From Flavobacterium sp. 9 (GTDB taxonomy: Bacteria > Bacteroidota > Bacteroidia > Flavobacteriales > Flavobacteriaceae), in NCBI RefSeq assembly GCF_002754195.1, contig NZ_PEEU01000001.1, positions 3,534,001 to 3,598,000 of the forward strand: a DNA stretch of 64,000 nt, in the 5' to 3' direction. The stretch's first letter is position 1; each line of letters starts with the position of its first letter. Under the pieces are notes generated by a model. That model did no database searches. It saw only the letters and a list, made by a program, of their open reading frames with translations, and was not told the origin of the DNA. Positions 17,259 to 28,429 of the stretch are shown here, one piece after another. The position numbers were made by a program, and so were the translations under genes.

Positions 17259-18005
17259 TCAATTTTGAATTTCAGTTTTCAACTTTTGGAATTCTTCGTT
17301 TTTCAGCGTCAGAAATTCCATTGTAGAGAGAATATTACTATGATTTAAAAGATTTAATGATTTTGGATCAGCATCACAGAAATCAAGAAACAATTCTTTT
17401 TCCTCAGGTTTTAATTTTAAATCTCTTTTAAAAAAAACATTAGGAATTGATTTTGCTACAAGTTTTTTGAAGTCATTAGTAGGTGTTAATGTTTTAGATT
17501 CGTCTTTATCTTTTTTAAACAAATTTTTAATTCCGGTTGCCATTCTGCCAAAGTCCAGACCACCTGCAATACTTCCGTCATTCACGCCTGTATATTTTTG
17601 TAAAGAGGCAGCATCTTTTTCAAGTTTTACCGCATCTAAATCTTTTTGAGAAATTTTAAAAGAATTCTTTTTTAGGTCAGTAATTATTACTTCGTCAAGT
17701 TCTTCTGGTTTTATACTCATGTTTACTTCAAGATTGTCAGCGGCAATATATTCTTTAGTAACTCTTAATCTCTTAAAGAAGTAATCTTTCGAAAAGAAAA
17801 TCAAACTATCTTTTACATGTACTAAAATCGAAAATTCTCCGAGTGAATTTGTAGTTGTACTTGTTTTAGCTGTTTTATTAATAACCTCAACATTCTTTAA
17901 AGGATTATTTTGAAAAATAACCTTTCCGTGAAGTAATTTTTCAGTTTGAGAAATCGAAAGCTGGTACGTTAAAAAAGAAATTGTAGTGAGTAATTTTACT
18001 TTCAT
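17259..18005 (-). CDS. Secreted CarboxypepD_reg-like protein, tandem paralogue 1
   Basis: A 248-aa protein with a signal peptide (start MKVKLLTTISFLTY, cleavage near SISQ). A carboxypeptidase-regulatory-like beta-sandwich follows (residues about 25-110; NPLKNVEVINKTAKTSTTTN, core KNVEVINKT), then KPEELDEVIITDLKKN. The middle is variable, and the conserved C-terminal helix region is KPEEKELFLDFCDADPKS. The N-terminal domain resembles that of SusC receptors but there is no plug or barrel. Function is unknown. It is the last of three tandem copies on this strand, probably one operon. Confidence 0.7.
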   Translation of the reverse strand: MKVKLLTTISFLTYQLSISQTEKLLHGKVIFQNNPLKNVEVINKTAKTSTTTNSLGEFSILVHVKDSLIFFSKDYFFKRLRVTKEYIAADNLEVNMSIKPEELDEVIITDLKKNSFKISQKDLDAVKLEKDAASLQKYTGVNDGSIAGGLDFGRMATGIKNLFKKDKDESKTLTPTNDFKKLVAKSIPNVFFKRDLKLKPEEKELFLDFCDADPKSLNLLNHSNILSTMEFLTLKNEEFQKLKTEIQN

Positions 18006-18029
18006 TTTGAGAAATTGGTTAGGTTTTAT

Positions 18030-18755
18030 TTAGTTTTTAGGCTCACTTTTTAGTTTCTGAAATTCTGTGTTTTTAGCGTATAGAAAATCCATTGTATAAA
18101 GTAAATTTTTCTGTTGTACCAGAATTTTTGCATGTGGATCAGCATCGCAAAATTGTAAAAACAAATCTTTTTCGTCTGGATTAAGTTTTAAACTGTTTGT
18201 AAAAAAATCTAAGGGAACAGTTGCTTCAGCTAATTTTTTGAAGTCTAATTCTTTGAATTTAAATTGATCTTTCTTGTCTCTTTTGCTTTTTTTTCTAAAC
18301 AAATTGAAGATAGCTATAAAATCCATTCCGTTTGCGATACTTCCATTATAAACACCAGTAGATACTGGTCCCATTGGTACTATTGTAGAGTTTTCATTAG
18401 CAACTCCAACATGAGGAAACTTTATATTTGTAATTATAACTTCATCCAGTTCTTCCGGTTTGACAATCATATTAACAGTAATATTATTTTGATCTATACT
18501 TTCTGATGAAACTTTTAATCTTTTGAAAAAATAATCTTTCGAGAAGAAAATTAAACTGTCTTTTACATTTACTAGAATCGAAAATTCTCCTAACTCATTT
18601 GTTCGTGTACTTGTTTTAGCCGTCTTATTAATAACCTCAACATTCTTTAAAGGATTATTTTGCGAAACGACTTTTCCGTGAAGTAATTTTTCAGTTTGAG
18701 AAATCGAAAGTTGATACGTTAAAAAAGAAATTGTAGTGAGTAATTTTACTTTCAT
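18030..18755 (-). CDS. Secreted CarboxypepD_reg-like protein, tandem paralogue 2
   Basis: A 241-aa paralogue of its neighbours. It shares the signal peptide, the NPLKNVEVINKTAKTSTRTN domain (core VEVINKTAKTSTR) and the C-terminal KLNPDEKDLFLQFCDADPHA segment with them. The middle, residues about 115-165, is unrelated in sequence (THVxV-like replaced by NENSTIVPMGPVSTGVYNGS). The longest frame starts at a TTG at 18764; ATG 18755 is chosen because it restores the MKVKLLTT start shared by all three copies. It is separated by 24 nt from the next copy. Confidence 0.7.
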   Translation of the reverse strand: MKVKLLTTISFLTYQLSISQTEKLLHGKVVSQNNPLKNVEVINKTAKTSTRTNELGEFSILVNVKDSLIFFSKDYFFKRLKVSSESIDQNNITVNMIVKPEELDEVIITNIKFPHVGVANENSTIVPMGPVSTGVYNGSIANGMDFIAIFNLFRKKSKRDKKDQFKFKELDFKKLAEATVPLDFFTNSLKLNPDEKDLFLQFCDADPHAKILVQQKNLLYTMDFLYAKNTEFQKLKSEPKN

Positions 18756-18779
18756 TTGGAGCAATTGGTTAGATTTTAT

Positions 18780-19499
18780 TTAGTTTTTAGGCTCACTTTT
18801 CAGTTTCTGAAATTCGACGTTTTTAGCGTATAGAAAATCCATTGTAGACAATACATTTGAATTCTCTAAAAGCTTTTTAGATCTCGGATCAGCATCACAG
18901 AAATCAAGAAACAACTCTTTTTCTTCGGGTTTTATTTTTAAATCGTTGATAAAAAAGGCACGAGAACAAGAAGCCATAACCAGTTTTTTAAAGCGTTGGT
19001 CAACTTCGATTGTTTTCTTCTGCTTACCTTTTAAAGGAAATGAAATTCGAAGCGCTTCTCTAATTGAATTATCACTAACTCCTGTATTCCAGGATAAATC
19101 TTTGGCTTTTTTACTGATTAATAGATCTGCAAGATCATCAGCGCTAATCTTAACTTTATCAAATTCGACCTGATTTATCACAACTTCATTCAATTCTTCA
19201 GGTTTCAGAATCATGTTAACGAGGAGATTGCTGTTCTCAATATCTTTGGTGGTGATTTTTAATCTAGTAAAGAAATAATCTTTCGAATAGAAAATTAAAC
19301 TGTCTTGTGCTTTTACTGAAATCGAAAACTCTCCCAAATTATTTGTTCTTGTACTTGTTTGAGCAGTTTTATTAATTACTTCCACATCTTTGAGTAAGAT
19401 TGTTTCAGAACGAACTTTTCCTTTTAGGAGTTTTTCAGTTTGAGAAATTGAAAGCTGATAGGTTAAAAAAGAAATTGTGGTAAGTAATTTTACTTTCAT
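18780..19499 (-). CDS. Secreted CarboxypepD_reg-like protein, tandem paralogue 3
   Basis: The first gene of the triplet and the most divergent (239 aa). It keeps the MKVKLLTTISFLTY signal peptide, the VEVINKTAQTSTRTN stretch, KPEELNEVVIN, and the C-terminal KPEEKELFLDFCDADPRS and NVLSTMDFLYAKNVEFQKL. Its C-terminal 35 residues closely match paralogue 2, including the same final KLKSEPKN. Its middle is specific to it. Such mosaics suggest gene conversion among the copies. Function unknown. Confidence 0.7.
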   Translation of the reverse strand: MKVKLLTTISFLTYQLSISQTEKLLKGKVRSETILLKDVEVINKTAQTSTRTNNLGEFSISVKAQDSLIFYSKDYFFTRLKITTKDIENSNLLVNMILKPEELNEVVINQVEFDKVKISADDLADLLISKKAKDLSWNTGVSDNSIREALRISFPLKGKQKKTIEVDQRFKKLVMASCSRAFFINDLKIKPEEKELFLDFCDADPRSKKLLENSNVLSTMDFLYAKNVEFQKLKSEPKN

Positions 19500-19642
19500 A
19501 GAGGATTAATTAGTTGAAAGTAAAATTATTAGAATTGTCTTAACTAAAACTTAGCAAATATGTAAATTCTTGTTAATAGATTTTTTCGAAGATGAGGTTT
19601 TAGATTAAGTTTTCAGTTAATCAGATTACGACTGAAAACTCT

Positions 19643-20290
19643 CTATAATATCTCAAGTAAATCTGAAGGATTGTTTAATACCAGTTTTGCGCCAGTTGCG
19701 ATTAGTTCGTCTTTTGTTCTATATCCCCAGGAAACCCCAACCGGAAACATTTTAGCATTTGTTGCAGTTTGTATGTCGATATCAGAATCGCCTACAAAAA
19801 GAATTTCATCTGTTTTTAAGTTCCAGCTTTTACTTATTTCGATTGCCTCAAACGGATTTGGTTTTTTAAGTGATTCAGTACTTAAACCAACCGCAGCATG
19901 AAAGTAATCAGGGAATATTTCGGCTACGATTTTTTTGGTGAGTTCATCGGCTTTGTTCGAAAAAACAGCTAATTTGAAATCTTGTGACGCCAAATGATCT
20001 AATAATTCAATAATTCCGTTGTAAGGTTTTGTTTTTAGCGTGCAAATCTCGCGATATTCCGTAATCATGTTTTGAAAACTGATTTCGATCTCACGTTCTG
20101 TATTATTTGATGCCGGCAAAGCTTTACTTACCAAATTCCGTAAACCGCTTCCAATAAAATATTGATAATCATCATACGAATGTGTTGGATAATTTAGTCT
20201 TTGTAGTATTGTATTCATCGCATCAGAAATGTCTTCCAATGAATTTACCAACGTTCCGTCCAGATCAAAAATAACACCTTTAAATTTCAT
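19643..20290 (-). CDS. HAD-superfamily phosphatase (phosphoglycolate phosphatase-like)
   Basis: A 215-aa HAD hydrolase of subfamily I with motif I FDLDGTLVNS at residues 7-16, an alpha-helical cap, motif II AVFSNKAD, a conserved Lys in SLKKPNPFEA, and the acidic motif VGDSDIDIQTATNA. It should dephosphorylate a small phosphorylated metabolite. The open frame continues upstream into the next gene, but MKFKGVIFDLDG at ATG 20290 places the motif correctly and leaves a 4-nt gap to the flavoprotein gene upstream. The pair is probably co-transcribed. Confidence 0.85.
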   Translation of the reverse strand: MKFKGVIFDLDGTLVNSLEDISDAMNTILQRLNYPTHSYDDYQYFIGSGLRNLVSKALPASNNTEREIEISFQNMITEYREICTLKTKPYNGIIELLDHLASQDFKLAVFSNKADELTKKIVAEIFPDYFHAAVGLSTESLKKPNPFEAIEISKSWNLKTDEILFVGDSDIDIQTATNAKMFPVGVSWGYRTKDELIATGAKLVLNNPSDLLEIL

Positions 20291-20294
20291 GAGA

Positions 20295-21503
20295 TTATAT
20301 ATTATTTGCCAAAATAAAACCGCTTGTCCATGCATTCTGAAAGTTAAAACCTCCCGTAATAGCATCTATATTTACAATTTCTCCAGCAAAATAAAGATTT
20401 TGATGCAGTTTGCTTTCCATGGTTTTAAAGTTGATTTCTTTTAAATCGATTCCGCCTGCGGTTACAAATTCTTCTTTGAAAGTGCTTTTTCCGTTTACTT
20501 GAAATTTTGCTTTTGTCAATTGAGAAGCTAGATTCTGTAATTGGTTTTTAGATAAATCTGCCCATTTCGTTTCTGCTTCAATTTCTGAAGCTAAAACCAA
20601 GCTTTCCCATAAACGATTAGGAAAATCAAAAGGAGACTTTTTCGAAACCGCTTTTTTAGCATGTTCTTGTTTTAAGTCTTTCAGGATTTTCTCGGCATCT
20701 TCTGTATCAACATCATTTAACCAATTTACGAAAATCGTAAACTGATAATTTTTATCGAATAAAATACGAGCGCCCCAAGCCGAAAGTTTTAGAATTGCAG
20801 GACCGCTCATTCCCCAATGTGTGATTAATAAAGGTCCGGTCGATTCCAGTTTTGTATCTTTTACGTTTACGGTAACTTGTGCCGCAACGCCGGGCAATTC
20901 TTTTATTCTGGGATCTTTTATGTTGAAAGTAAATAGGGAAGGAACCGGACTCACGATTGCGTGTCCTTGCGTTTGCAGCATTTCCCAGATTTTAGGATTA
21001 CTTCCTGTTGCCAAAACTAATTTTTCGGTAGCATAGTTTTCATCCTGCGTATCGATTTTCCAATGATTTTCGGCTTTAAAAATCGATTGAACGCTTTGTC
21101 CGGTCAAAACTTTAATGCCTAATTTTCCAGTTGCTTCCAGGAAACAATCTATAATAGTTTGAGAGGAATTCGAAACGGGAAACATTCTTCCGTCGTCTTC
21201 GATTTTTAATTCGACACCATGTTTTTCGAACCATTCGATAGTATCGCCGGAACAAAACTGATGAAAAGGACCGCGAAGTTCTTTTTCGCCACGCGGATAA
21301 AATTTAACCAATTCATTAGGTTCAAAACAAGCGTGTGTTACATTACATCTTCCGCCACCGGAAACACGGACTTTAGAAAGCACTTCTTTTCCTCTTTCTA
21401 AAATTGCAATTTTCAGTTTCGGATTTTTCTCTGCAATATTAATCGCTGTAAAAAAACCTGCAGCGCCTCCGCCAACAATAATTATATCGAAATTTTTAAT
21501 CAT
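20295..21503 (-). CDS. BaiN/HI0933-type FAD-dependent oxidoreductase
   Basis: This flavoprotein belongs to the HI0933/BaiN/RdsA family; its physiological substrate is mostly unknown. The 402-aa protein has the Rossmann FAD motif DIIIVGGGAAGFFTAI at the N terminus. The family signature KVRVSGGGRCNVTHA is near residue 45, and the C-terminal FAD-contact region FKEEFVTAGGIDLKEIN has YFAGEIVNIDAITGGFNFQ (core GEIVNIDAITGG). Full length. It sits directly upstream of the HAD phosphatase on the same strand. Confidence 0.9.
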   Translation of the reverse strand: MIKNFDIIIVGGGAAGFFTAINIAEKNPKLKIAILERGKEVLSKVRVSGGGRCNVTHACFEPNELVKFYPRGEKELRGPFHQFCSGDTIEWFEKHGVELKIEDDGRMFPVSNSSQTIIDCFLEATGKLGIKVLTGQSVQSIFKAENHWKIDTQDENYATEKLVLATGSNPKIWEMLQTQGHAIVSPVPSLFTFNIKDPRIKELPGVAAQVTVNVKDTKLESTGPLLITHWGMSGPAILKLSAWGARILFDKNYQFTIFVNWLNDVDTEDAEKILKDLKQEHAKKAVSKKSPFDFPNRLWESLVLASEIEAETKWADLSKNQLQNLASQLTKAKFQVNGKSTFKEEFVTAGGIDLKEINFKTMESKLHQNLYFAGEIVNIDAITGGFNFQNAWTSGFILANNI

Positions 21504-21526
21504 ATTTTTATTTACGACGTCTAAAT

Positions 21527-21559
21527 ATCTTTGTCAAAGTTTCAAACTTTGACAAAGAT
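21527..21559. repeat. 33-bp perfect extragenic palindrome
   Basis: ATCTTTGTCAAAGTTT (16 nt), a single C, and its exact complement form a perfect inverted repeat between the flavoprotein and GDPD genes. It is a likely dispersed extragenic palindrome or hairpin terminator. It lacks a following T-run, so terminator function is uncertain. Confidence 0.6.
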
Positions 21560-21573
21560 TCGGACAGTCAGTT

Positions 21574-22251
21574 TTATAGTTTATCCGGAAAATCAGAGAT
21601 AATTCCGTCTACGTTATAGCTTTTTATTTTTTGAATGTCTTCTGTTGTGTTTACTGTCCACGGTAAAACCTGAAATCCTTGTTCTTGTATTTTTTTGGTG
21701 TTTTCCAAAGTCAACAATTGATAATCCGGATTGATGGCGTGTGCTTTTATTGTTTCGGCAAAAGCCAAAGCTTTATCCAGATCTTCTTCTGTCAAAACTC
21801 CAATTGCTATTTTTGGATTTAGCTTGTGAACTTCCTCTAAATAATTCCATTCAAAACTTGAAATAATGAAATTTTCATAATTCCAGTTTTTATCCAAAAT
21901 ATATTCTTCAATCAAAGCCACAACTTTACTTGCTGTTCCGACACCTTTTAACTCGACATTGATCAGACATTTTTTGTCTATCAAATCAAAAACTTCAATT
22001 AAAGTTGGAATTTCAAGTTTACCGTCAATCAAAACCGATTTCAATTCGGACAAAGATAATGTATTTACAAAGCCTTTCCCGTTCGTTGTTCTGTCGATGG
22101 TTTCGTCGTGAATAACCACGATATGTCCGTCAGCGCTTAAGTGAACATCGAGTTCGATTCCGTCAGCATTTAAGTCTAATGCTTTTTGGAAAGATTTTAA
22201 AGTATTCTCGGGTTCGTATCCGGCTGCACCGCGATGTCCTATTTTTAGCAT
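21574..22251 (-). CDS. Glycerophosphodiester phosphodiesterase
   Basis: The enzyme hydrolyses glycerophosphodiesters to glycerol-3-phosphate and an alcohol. The 225-aa TIM-barrel protein starts with the GDPD motif IGHRGAAGYEPENT (catalytic His). It then has DGIELDVHLSADGHIVVIHDE, in which the Glu, Asp and His residues bind the metal (core IELDVH and VIHDETIDRTTNG). The C terminus keeps WTVNT and VDGIISDFPD. No signal peptide, so it is cytoplasmic like UgpQ. It is flanked by extragenic palindromes on both sides. Confidence 0.93.
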   Translation of the reverse strand: MLKIGHRGAAGYEPENTLKSFQKALDLNADGIELDVHLSADGHIVVIHDETIDRTTNGKGFVNTLSLSELKSVLIDGKLEIPTLIEVFDLIDKKCLINVELKGVGTASKVVALIEEYILDKNWNYENFIISSFEWNYLEEVHKLNPKIAIGVLTEEDLDKALAFAETIKAHAINPDYQLLTLENTKKIQEQGFQVLPWTVNTTEDIQKIKSYNVDGIISDFPDKL

Positions 22252-22350
22252 GTTTTGAAGGATTTAACCGCAAAGGTCGCAAAAAATAGATTTGCTATGT
22301 GTAGTTTTACCGCAAAGTGCGCAAAGTTTTTTGTGTAAGTGATTTTATAA

Positions 22351-22404
22351 AACACAAAGTTCGCAAAGCTTTGTGTTGATTTAGCTTTGCGAACTTTGCG
22401 TTTA
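22351..22404. repeat. Dispersed CGCAAAG palindrome, copy A
   Basis: AACACAAAGTTCGCAAAGC is inverted about 10 nt later as GCTTTGCGAACTTTG. A nearly identical copy lies at 56371-56424, 34 kb away. Surrounding text (22265-22445) holds further AACCGCAAAGG and CGCAAAG words. It fills the 192-nt gap between the GDPD and amylase genes. Confidence 0.6.
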
Positions 22405-22443
22405 TTAAGATATTACCAGATAAAATCCTTGCGTCCTTTGCGG

Positions 22444-24111
22444 TTAAATTTTTTCCAATAAAACAACATCAAAATCACTATCAATAGTAACTTTTCCATC
22501 TATAACTTCAGCTTCCTGATTAGAATAAGCGTCTCTTAATTTTGTTCCGTTTTGGAAAATAGAATTAACAGGAAGCTCTTTTTTGCCTTTCAGTAAATCT
22601 AAACCAATAATGACTTTATCTTCGAAAGTTTCTTTGGTAAATGTTCTCGAAAAAACATAAGGTTCACTACTAATCTGAGTATGAATTCCGGCACCAATAG
22701 CAGGATGATTTCGTCTAAATTGCCCTAATTTCTGCCAATGTAAAAGTGTTTTTTGTACTTCAGAATTGTTTTGAATATCATCCCAATTCATGTTTGAACG
22801 TAATGTAGCATCGCCTTGTGTGCCTTCAATAACCAAAGATCTGTTAGATTCATCGCCATAATAAACCTGAGACATTCCAGGCGAAAGCAATAATTTAGTT
22901 CCGGCTTCGATACCTTTTACTCTGTTGGCATCAAAAGGCTGTCCATCATCGTGTGATGACATATAATTTAAAACCGAATATCCTTTTAAGTCATTGTTTA
23001 AAGCATTCGAATATTTAGAAAATAAACCTTCATAATTATTCTGAGCAGCATTCCATTTAAATTCAAAATTGATCATGCTGTTAAAACCATTCTGAAAGTA
23101 GTTTACTTTTCGATCTCCAAAATCATAATCTTGTCCGCCGCTGATTCCGTAACCGTAAACTTCGGCAATGGTATAAAACGGGTTTTGATCTAAAACTTCT
23201 TTTGGGTGATTTTTTTTCCAGGTTTCAAACGCATAATCACATTCTTTTTTAAAGTCAGACCAAACGTTTTCATCTGTGTGTTTTACAGTATCTCCACGAT
23301 AACCATCAACGCCAAATTCGGTAATATAATCGGTTAGCCATTTTATGATATAATATTTAGGCGTTCTTGGATAATTTGTTCTTTTGAAAAATTCATCCAA
23401 TGAAGCAATTTCTTTTTCATATCGACCTTCTTTTTTCCATTTTTCGATTAAAAAAGGAGGTAATTCTACTTCTTGCGTACTCTCAGTTCTCACATCCGGA
23501 AGATTCTCTACTAAAGTACACATTGTTGTATTTTCGAATGATTTATAGTCGCAAACAACACCAGTTCGAACCCAGTCTGAAGGCCAAACAGGATCTTCTG
23601 GAGTTACAGGTCCAGTATGATTTATTACGCCGTCGAGAACAATTCGGATACCTTTTTCGTGTGCTTTTTTTACCAGATTTGCAAGATCTTCTTTAGTTCC
23701 AAAATTTGGATCTAAAGCCGTCCAATCTCTTGCCCAATAACCATGAAAACCATAACTAAGACCAGTTCCTTCGTCAACTCCATCATGAATTTGCTCTACA
23801 ATTGGCGTAAGCCAAATAGCATTGATTCCTAATTTTTCAAAATAACCGGATTCGATTTTTTTGGTAATTCCAATGATGTCTCCGCCTTCAAAACCACGTA
23901 ATTTTCCCGGAGTTTTGGTTCGGTTGAAGTTTAAATCGTTAGAAGGATTTCCGTTATAAAATCGATCGGTAAGTAAAAAGTAAACATTTGCTCCTTCCCA
24001 GACGAAAGGTGTTTTCGAAGTATTTTCGTGATTCATTGTAACTGATTTAGAGCCAGAACAACTCGTGATTAAGAATACTAAAGATAAAAAAAGGAAAGTG
24101 TATTTTTTCAT
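22444..24111 (-). CDS. GH13 alpha-amylase-family lipoprotein
   Basis: A starch-degrading alpha-amylase-type enzyme anchored as a lipoprotein. The 555-aa protein has a lipobox (FLITSC, Cys18). The GH13 barrel shows VLDGVINHTG (region I), VDGYRGDTVKH (region II, Asp nucleophile), TIAEVYG (region III, Glu acid/base) and NYMSSHDDG (region IV, Asp), followed by a beta C-terminal domain. The catalytic triad is intact. It is the last gene of the minus-strand maltodextrin cluster, after the neopullulanase-like GH13. Probably periplasmic or surface-exposed; endo- versus exo-action is not readable. Confidence 0.92.
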   Translation of the reverse strand: MKKYTFLFLSLVFLITSCSGSKSVTMNHENTSKTPFVWEGANVYFLLTDRFYNGNPSNDLNFNRTKTPGKLRGFEGGDIIGITKKIESGYFEKLGINAIWLTPIVEQIHDGVDEGTGLSYGFHGYWARDWTALDPNFGTKEDLANLVKKAHEKGIRIVLDGVINHTGPVTPEDPVWPSDWVRTGVVCDYKSFENTTMCTLVENLPDVRTESTQEVELPPFLIEKWKKEGRYEKEIASLDEFFKRTNYPRTPKYYIIKWLTDYITEFGVDGYRGDTVKHTDENVWSDFKKECDYAFETWKKNHPKEVLDQNPFYTIAEVYGYGISGGQDYDFGDRKVNYFQNGFNSMINFEFKWNAAQNNYEGLFSKYSNALNNDLKGYSVLNYMSSHDDGQPFDANRVKGIEAGTKLLLSPGMSQVYYGDESNRSLVIEGTQGDATLRSNMNWDDIQNNSEVQKTLLHWQKLGQFRRNHPAIGAGIHTQISSEPYVFSRTFTKETFEDKVIIGLDLLKGKKELPVNSIFQNGTKLRDAYSNQEAEVIDGKVTIDSDFDVVLLEKI

Positions 24112-24157
24112 TTATTCTAAATTTAACAAGCATTTATAATTTTGATTAATAAAAAAA

Positions 24158-24262
24158 TTCCGCCACGAATTCACGAATTATTTTTTGACAATCTTTGATG
24201 GTAAAAATTCGTGAATTCGTGGCGGAAAAACTTTGCGTAGACGCACTGCTGTGCGCCTCTAC
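24158..24262. repeat. Perfect inverted repeat with 22-nt arms plus adjacent hairpin
   Basis: Positions 24158-24179 (TTCCGCCACGAATTC...) and 24206-24227 are exact reverse complements around a 26-nt loop. A second hairpin, GTAGACGCAC with GTGCGCCTCTAC, follows at 24237-24262. It lies in the 196-nt gap between the two GH13 genes, with no frame. It is probably a pair of dispersed extragenic palindromes that could also modulate distal gene expression. Confidence 0.65.
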
Positions 24263-24307
24263 GATACATACTGTCGCAAACAATATTGCGAACTTTGCAG
24301 TTAAGCT

Positions 24308-26182
24308 TTATTCCAATTCTAAAACCACTGCTGATTTAGGTTCCAAAGTAATTTCAGAAGTTAAATCGAATGTTTTTCCGGTTAGAACATCTTTTCCGGA
24401 TTTAAAGTTTTTGATGTTTTCTTTAAAACGATTGGTTTTAATAGTCTGCTCTTTTGCATTGTTATTAAAAACTACCATTACGGTTTTTGTATCTGTATAT
24501 CTGAAATAAACATAGGTGTTATTTTCCGGAATATAATGTGTCATTTTCCCGAAGTGAACGGCTTCATTTGATTTTCTCCAAGTGAATAATTTAGAAGTAA
24601 AATCAAAGAATTTGGCTTGTTCAGCGTTTCTTCCTGCTGCGGTAAATGCGTTGTTTTTGTCGCCATTCCATCCGCCTGGAAAATCCTGACGAATATCTGC
24701 ATCGCCTTTGCCTTTATCGCCGCCCATTCCAATTTCTGAACCATAATACAATTGCGGAATTCCGCGAACCGTTGCTAATAATGTCATTGCCAGTTTGTAT
24801 TTTGGAAAATCATATTTAAACTTATCATTCATACGATCTGTATCGTGATTTTCGGCAAAAACCAAAATGTTATTCGTATTTGGATATAAATAATCCATTG
24901 CAAAATTGTTATAGAATTTGATCAAACCGCTGTCCCAGTTTGGTTCGTCTTCGCTGAAAGCAGAAGTAACCTGACTTTGCAAAGTAAAATCCATTACGCT
25001 AGGCAAATTCGAATTGTAATTTTCGATCGCGCCAATTTTACTGTCTTTTTGCCAAAAGGCTAAGTTCGCCTGATTGTGCATCCAGATTTCTCCAACAATA
25101 TTAAAATTAGGATATTCATTTGTAATTGATTTAGCCCAATTTGACATTGTCGTTGGATCAGAATAATTATAAGTATCAACTCTAAATCCATCCAAATTGG
25201 CAAATTCAATCCACCAAATGGCGTTTTGAGTTAAATATTTTGAAACAAGAGGATTTTTTAAATTCAAATCTGGCATTGAAGGTACGAACCAACCATCGAT
25301 ACAAATTTCCTGATCTAATTTTGACGCGTGAATGTCTGTAATAACTTCACGACGGTGATGTGTTTGTGTAAAGTTTTCGAATTGATTGAACCATGTTTTA
25401 GTCGGAATATCACTCATCATCCAGTGTGTGATTCCCCAGTGATTTGTAACATAATCCATCACCAATTTCATGTCTTTTTTATGCATTTCTGCCGAAAGAC
25501 GTGCATAATCATCATTGGTTCCGTAACGCGGATCTATTTTGTAAACATCAGATTGTCCGTAAGTATGATATGAATGTTGTTTGTCGTTGTCTTCACATAA
25601 AGGCGTGCTCCAAATTGTAGTTGCGCCAAGAGACGAAATATAATCCAGGTTTTTAATAATTCCTTCGATATCGCCGCCATGACGTCCGCTTGGATCCTGA
25701 CGATTTCCTTTTTCTGTTAAAGAAGCATTACTGTCGTTCTTAGGATTTCCGTTAGCAAAACGATCCGGCATGATTAAGTAAATCATATCCGATGCATCGT
25801 AACTTTTTCTATCTGCCGAATTTGCTCTTCTTTCTTTAAGGGAATATTTTTGTGTAAAGGCAACTTTGTTTTTGGTTTTGAAAGAGAAAACCAATTCAGA
25901 AGCTTTTAGGTTTTGTGTATCAATTGTAACGAAAAGGTAGTTTGGATTTTCTGTTTTTTCTACATTTTTAATCACAACATTATTAGAAACCGAAGCTTCG
26001 TATTGTGCAATATTTTTTCCGTAGAACATAATTTGTAACTCCGGATTTTTCATTCCGGCGTACCAAAATGGCGGTTCTGTTTTCTGGATTTGCGCATTCG
26101 CGGAAGCAGAAAAAATTAGAACAAATAATAGTATTTTATAAAGTATTTGGTTGGTTTGGAATGAAGTTTTTTGTTTGTTCAT
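24308..26182 (-). CDS. susA: GH13 neopullulanase/cyclomaltodextrinase-like enzyme (SusA-like)
   Basis: This periplasmic alpha-glucan hydrolase acts on pullulan, cyclodextrins or maltooligosaccharides. The 624-aa protein has a signal peptide ending SANAQ. An N-terminal cyclomaltodextrinase Ig-like domain follows (PPFWYAGMKNPELQIMFYG, core WYAGMKNPELQ). The barrel has MDYVTNHWG (region I), LDGFRVDTYNY (II, Asp), NIVGEIW (III, Glu) and FAENHDTDR (IV, Asp), and a C-terminal beta domain ends AVVLELE. This architecture matches Bacteroides SusA. It follows the GH97 gene in the cluster. Confidence 0.92.
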   Translation of the reverse strand: MNKQKTSFQTNQILYKILLFVLIFSASANAQIQKTEPPFWYAGMKNPELQIMFYGKNIAQYEASVSNNVVIKNVEKTENPNYLFVTIDTQNLKASELVFSFKTKNKVAFTQKYSLKERRANSADRKSYDASDMIYLIMPDRFANGNPKNDSNASLTEKGNRQDPSGRHGGDIEGIIKNLDYISSLGATTIWSTPLCEDNDKQHSYHTYGQSDVYKIDPRYGTNDDYARLSAEMHKKDMKLVMDYVTNHWGITHWMMSDIPTKTWFNQFENFTQTHHRREVITDIHASKLDQEICIDGWFVPSMPDLNLKNPLVSKYLTQNAIWWIEFANLDGFRVDTYNYSDPTTMSNWAKSITNEYPNFNIVGEIWMHNQANLAFWQKDSKIGAIENYNSNLPSVMDFTLQSQVTSAFSEDEPNWDSGLIKFYNNFAMDYLYPNTNNILVFAENHDTDRMNDKFKYDFPKYKLAMTLLATVRGIPQLYYGSEIGMGGDKGKGDADIRQDFPGGWNGDKNNAFTAAGRNAEQAKFFDFTSKLFTWRKSNEAVHFGKMTHYIPENNTYVYFRYTDTKTVMVVFNNNAKEQTIKTNRFKENIKNFKSGKDVLTGKTFDLTSEITLEPKSAVVLELE

Positions 26183-26198
26183 AGTAAAGATGAATTTA

Positions 26199-26280
26199 AA
26201 CCATATAAGAAATGTAAGAACATTTAAGACAAAAACTGGGGAGATTTCTATTTAAATGGACTTACATTTCTTATATGGTT
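26199..26280. repeat. Dispersed palindromic repeat, copy 2 (ACCATATAAG family)
   Basis: The ends AACCATATAAGAAATGTAAG and its exact complement bound an 82-bp element in the 105-nt gap between GH97 and GH13 genes. It shares ends with the 4199-4271 copy, 22 kb away. Confidence 0.7.
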
Positions 26281-26287
26281 AATTAAA

Positions 26288-28429
<2,142 letters not shown>

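Noticed and set aside
20291..20365. 25-residue N-terminal extension of the HAD phosphatase
   Set aside because: It overlaps the 3' end of the flavoprotein gene; the ATG at 20290 gives the standard FDLDGT position.
22252..22443. Possible CRISPR array (repeated CGCAAAG words)
   Set aside because: Repeats are irregular in spacing and length and form palindromes; there are no cas genes.
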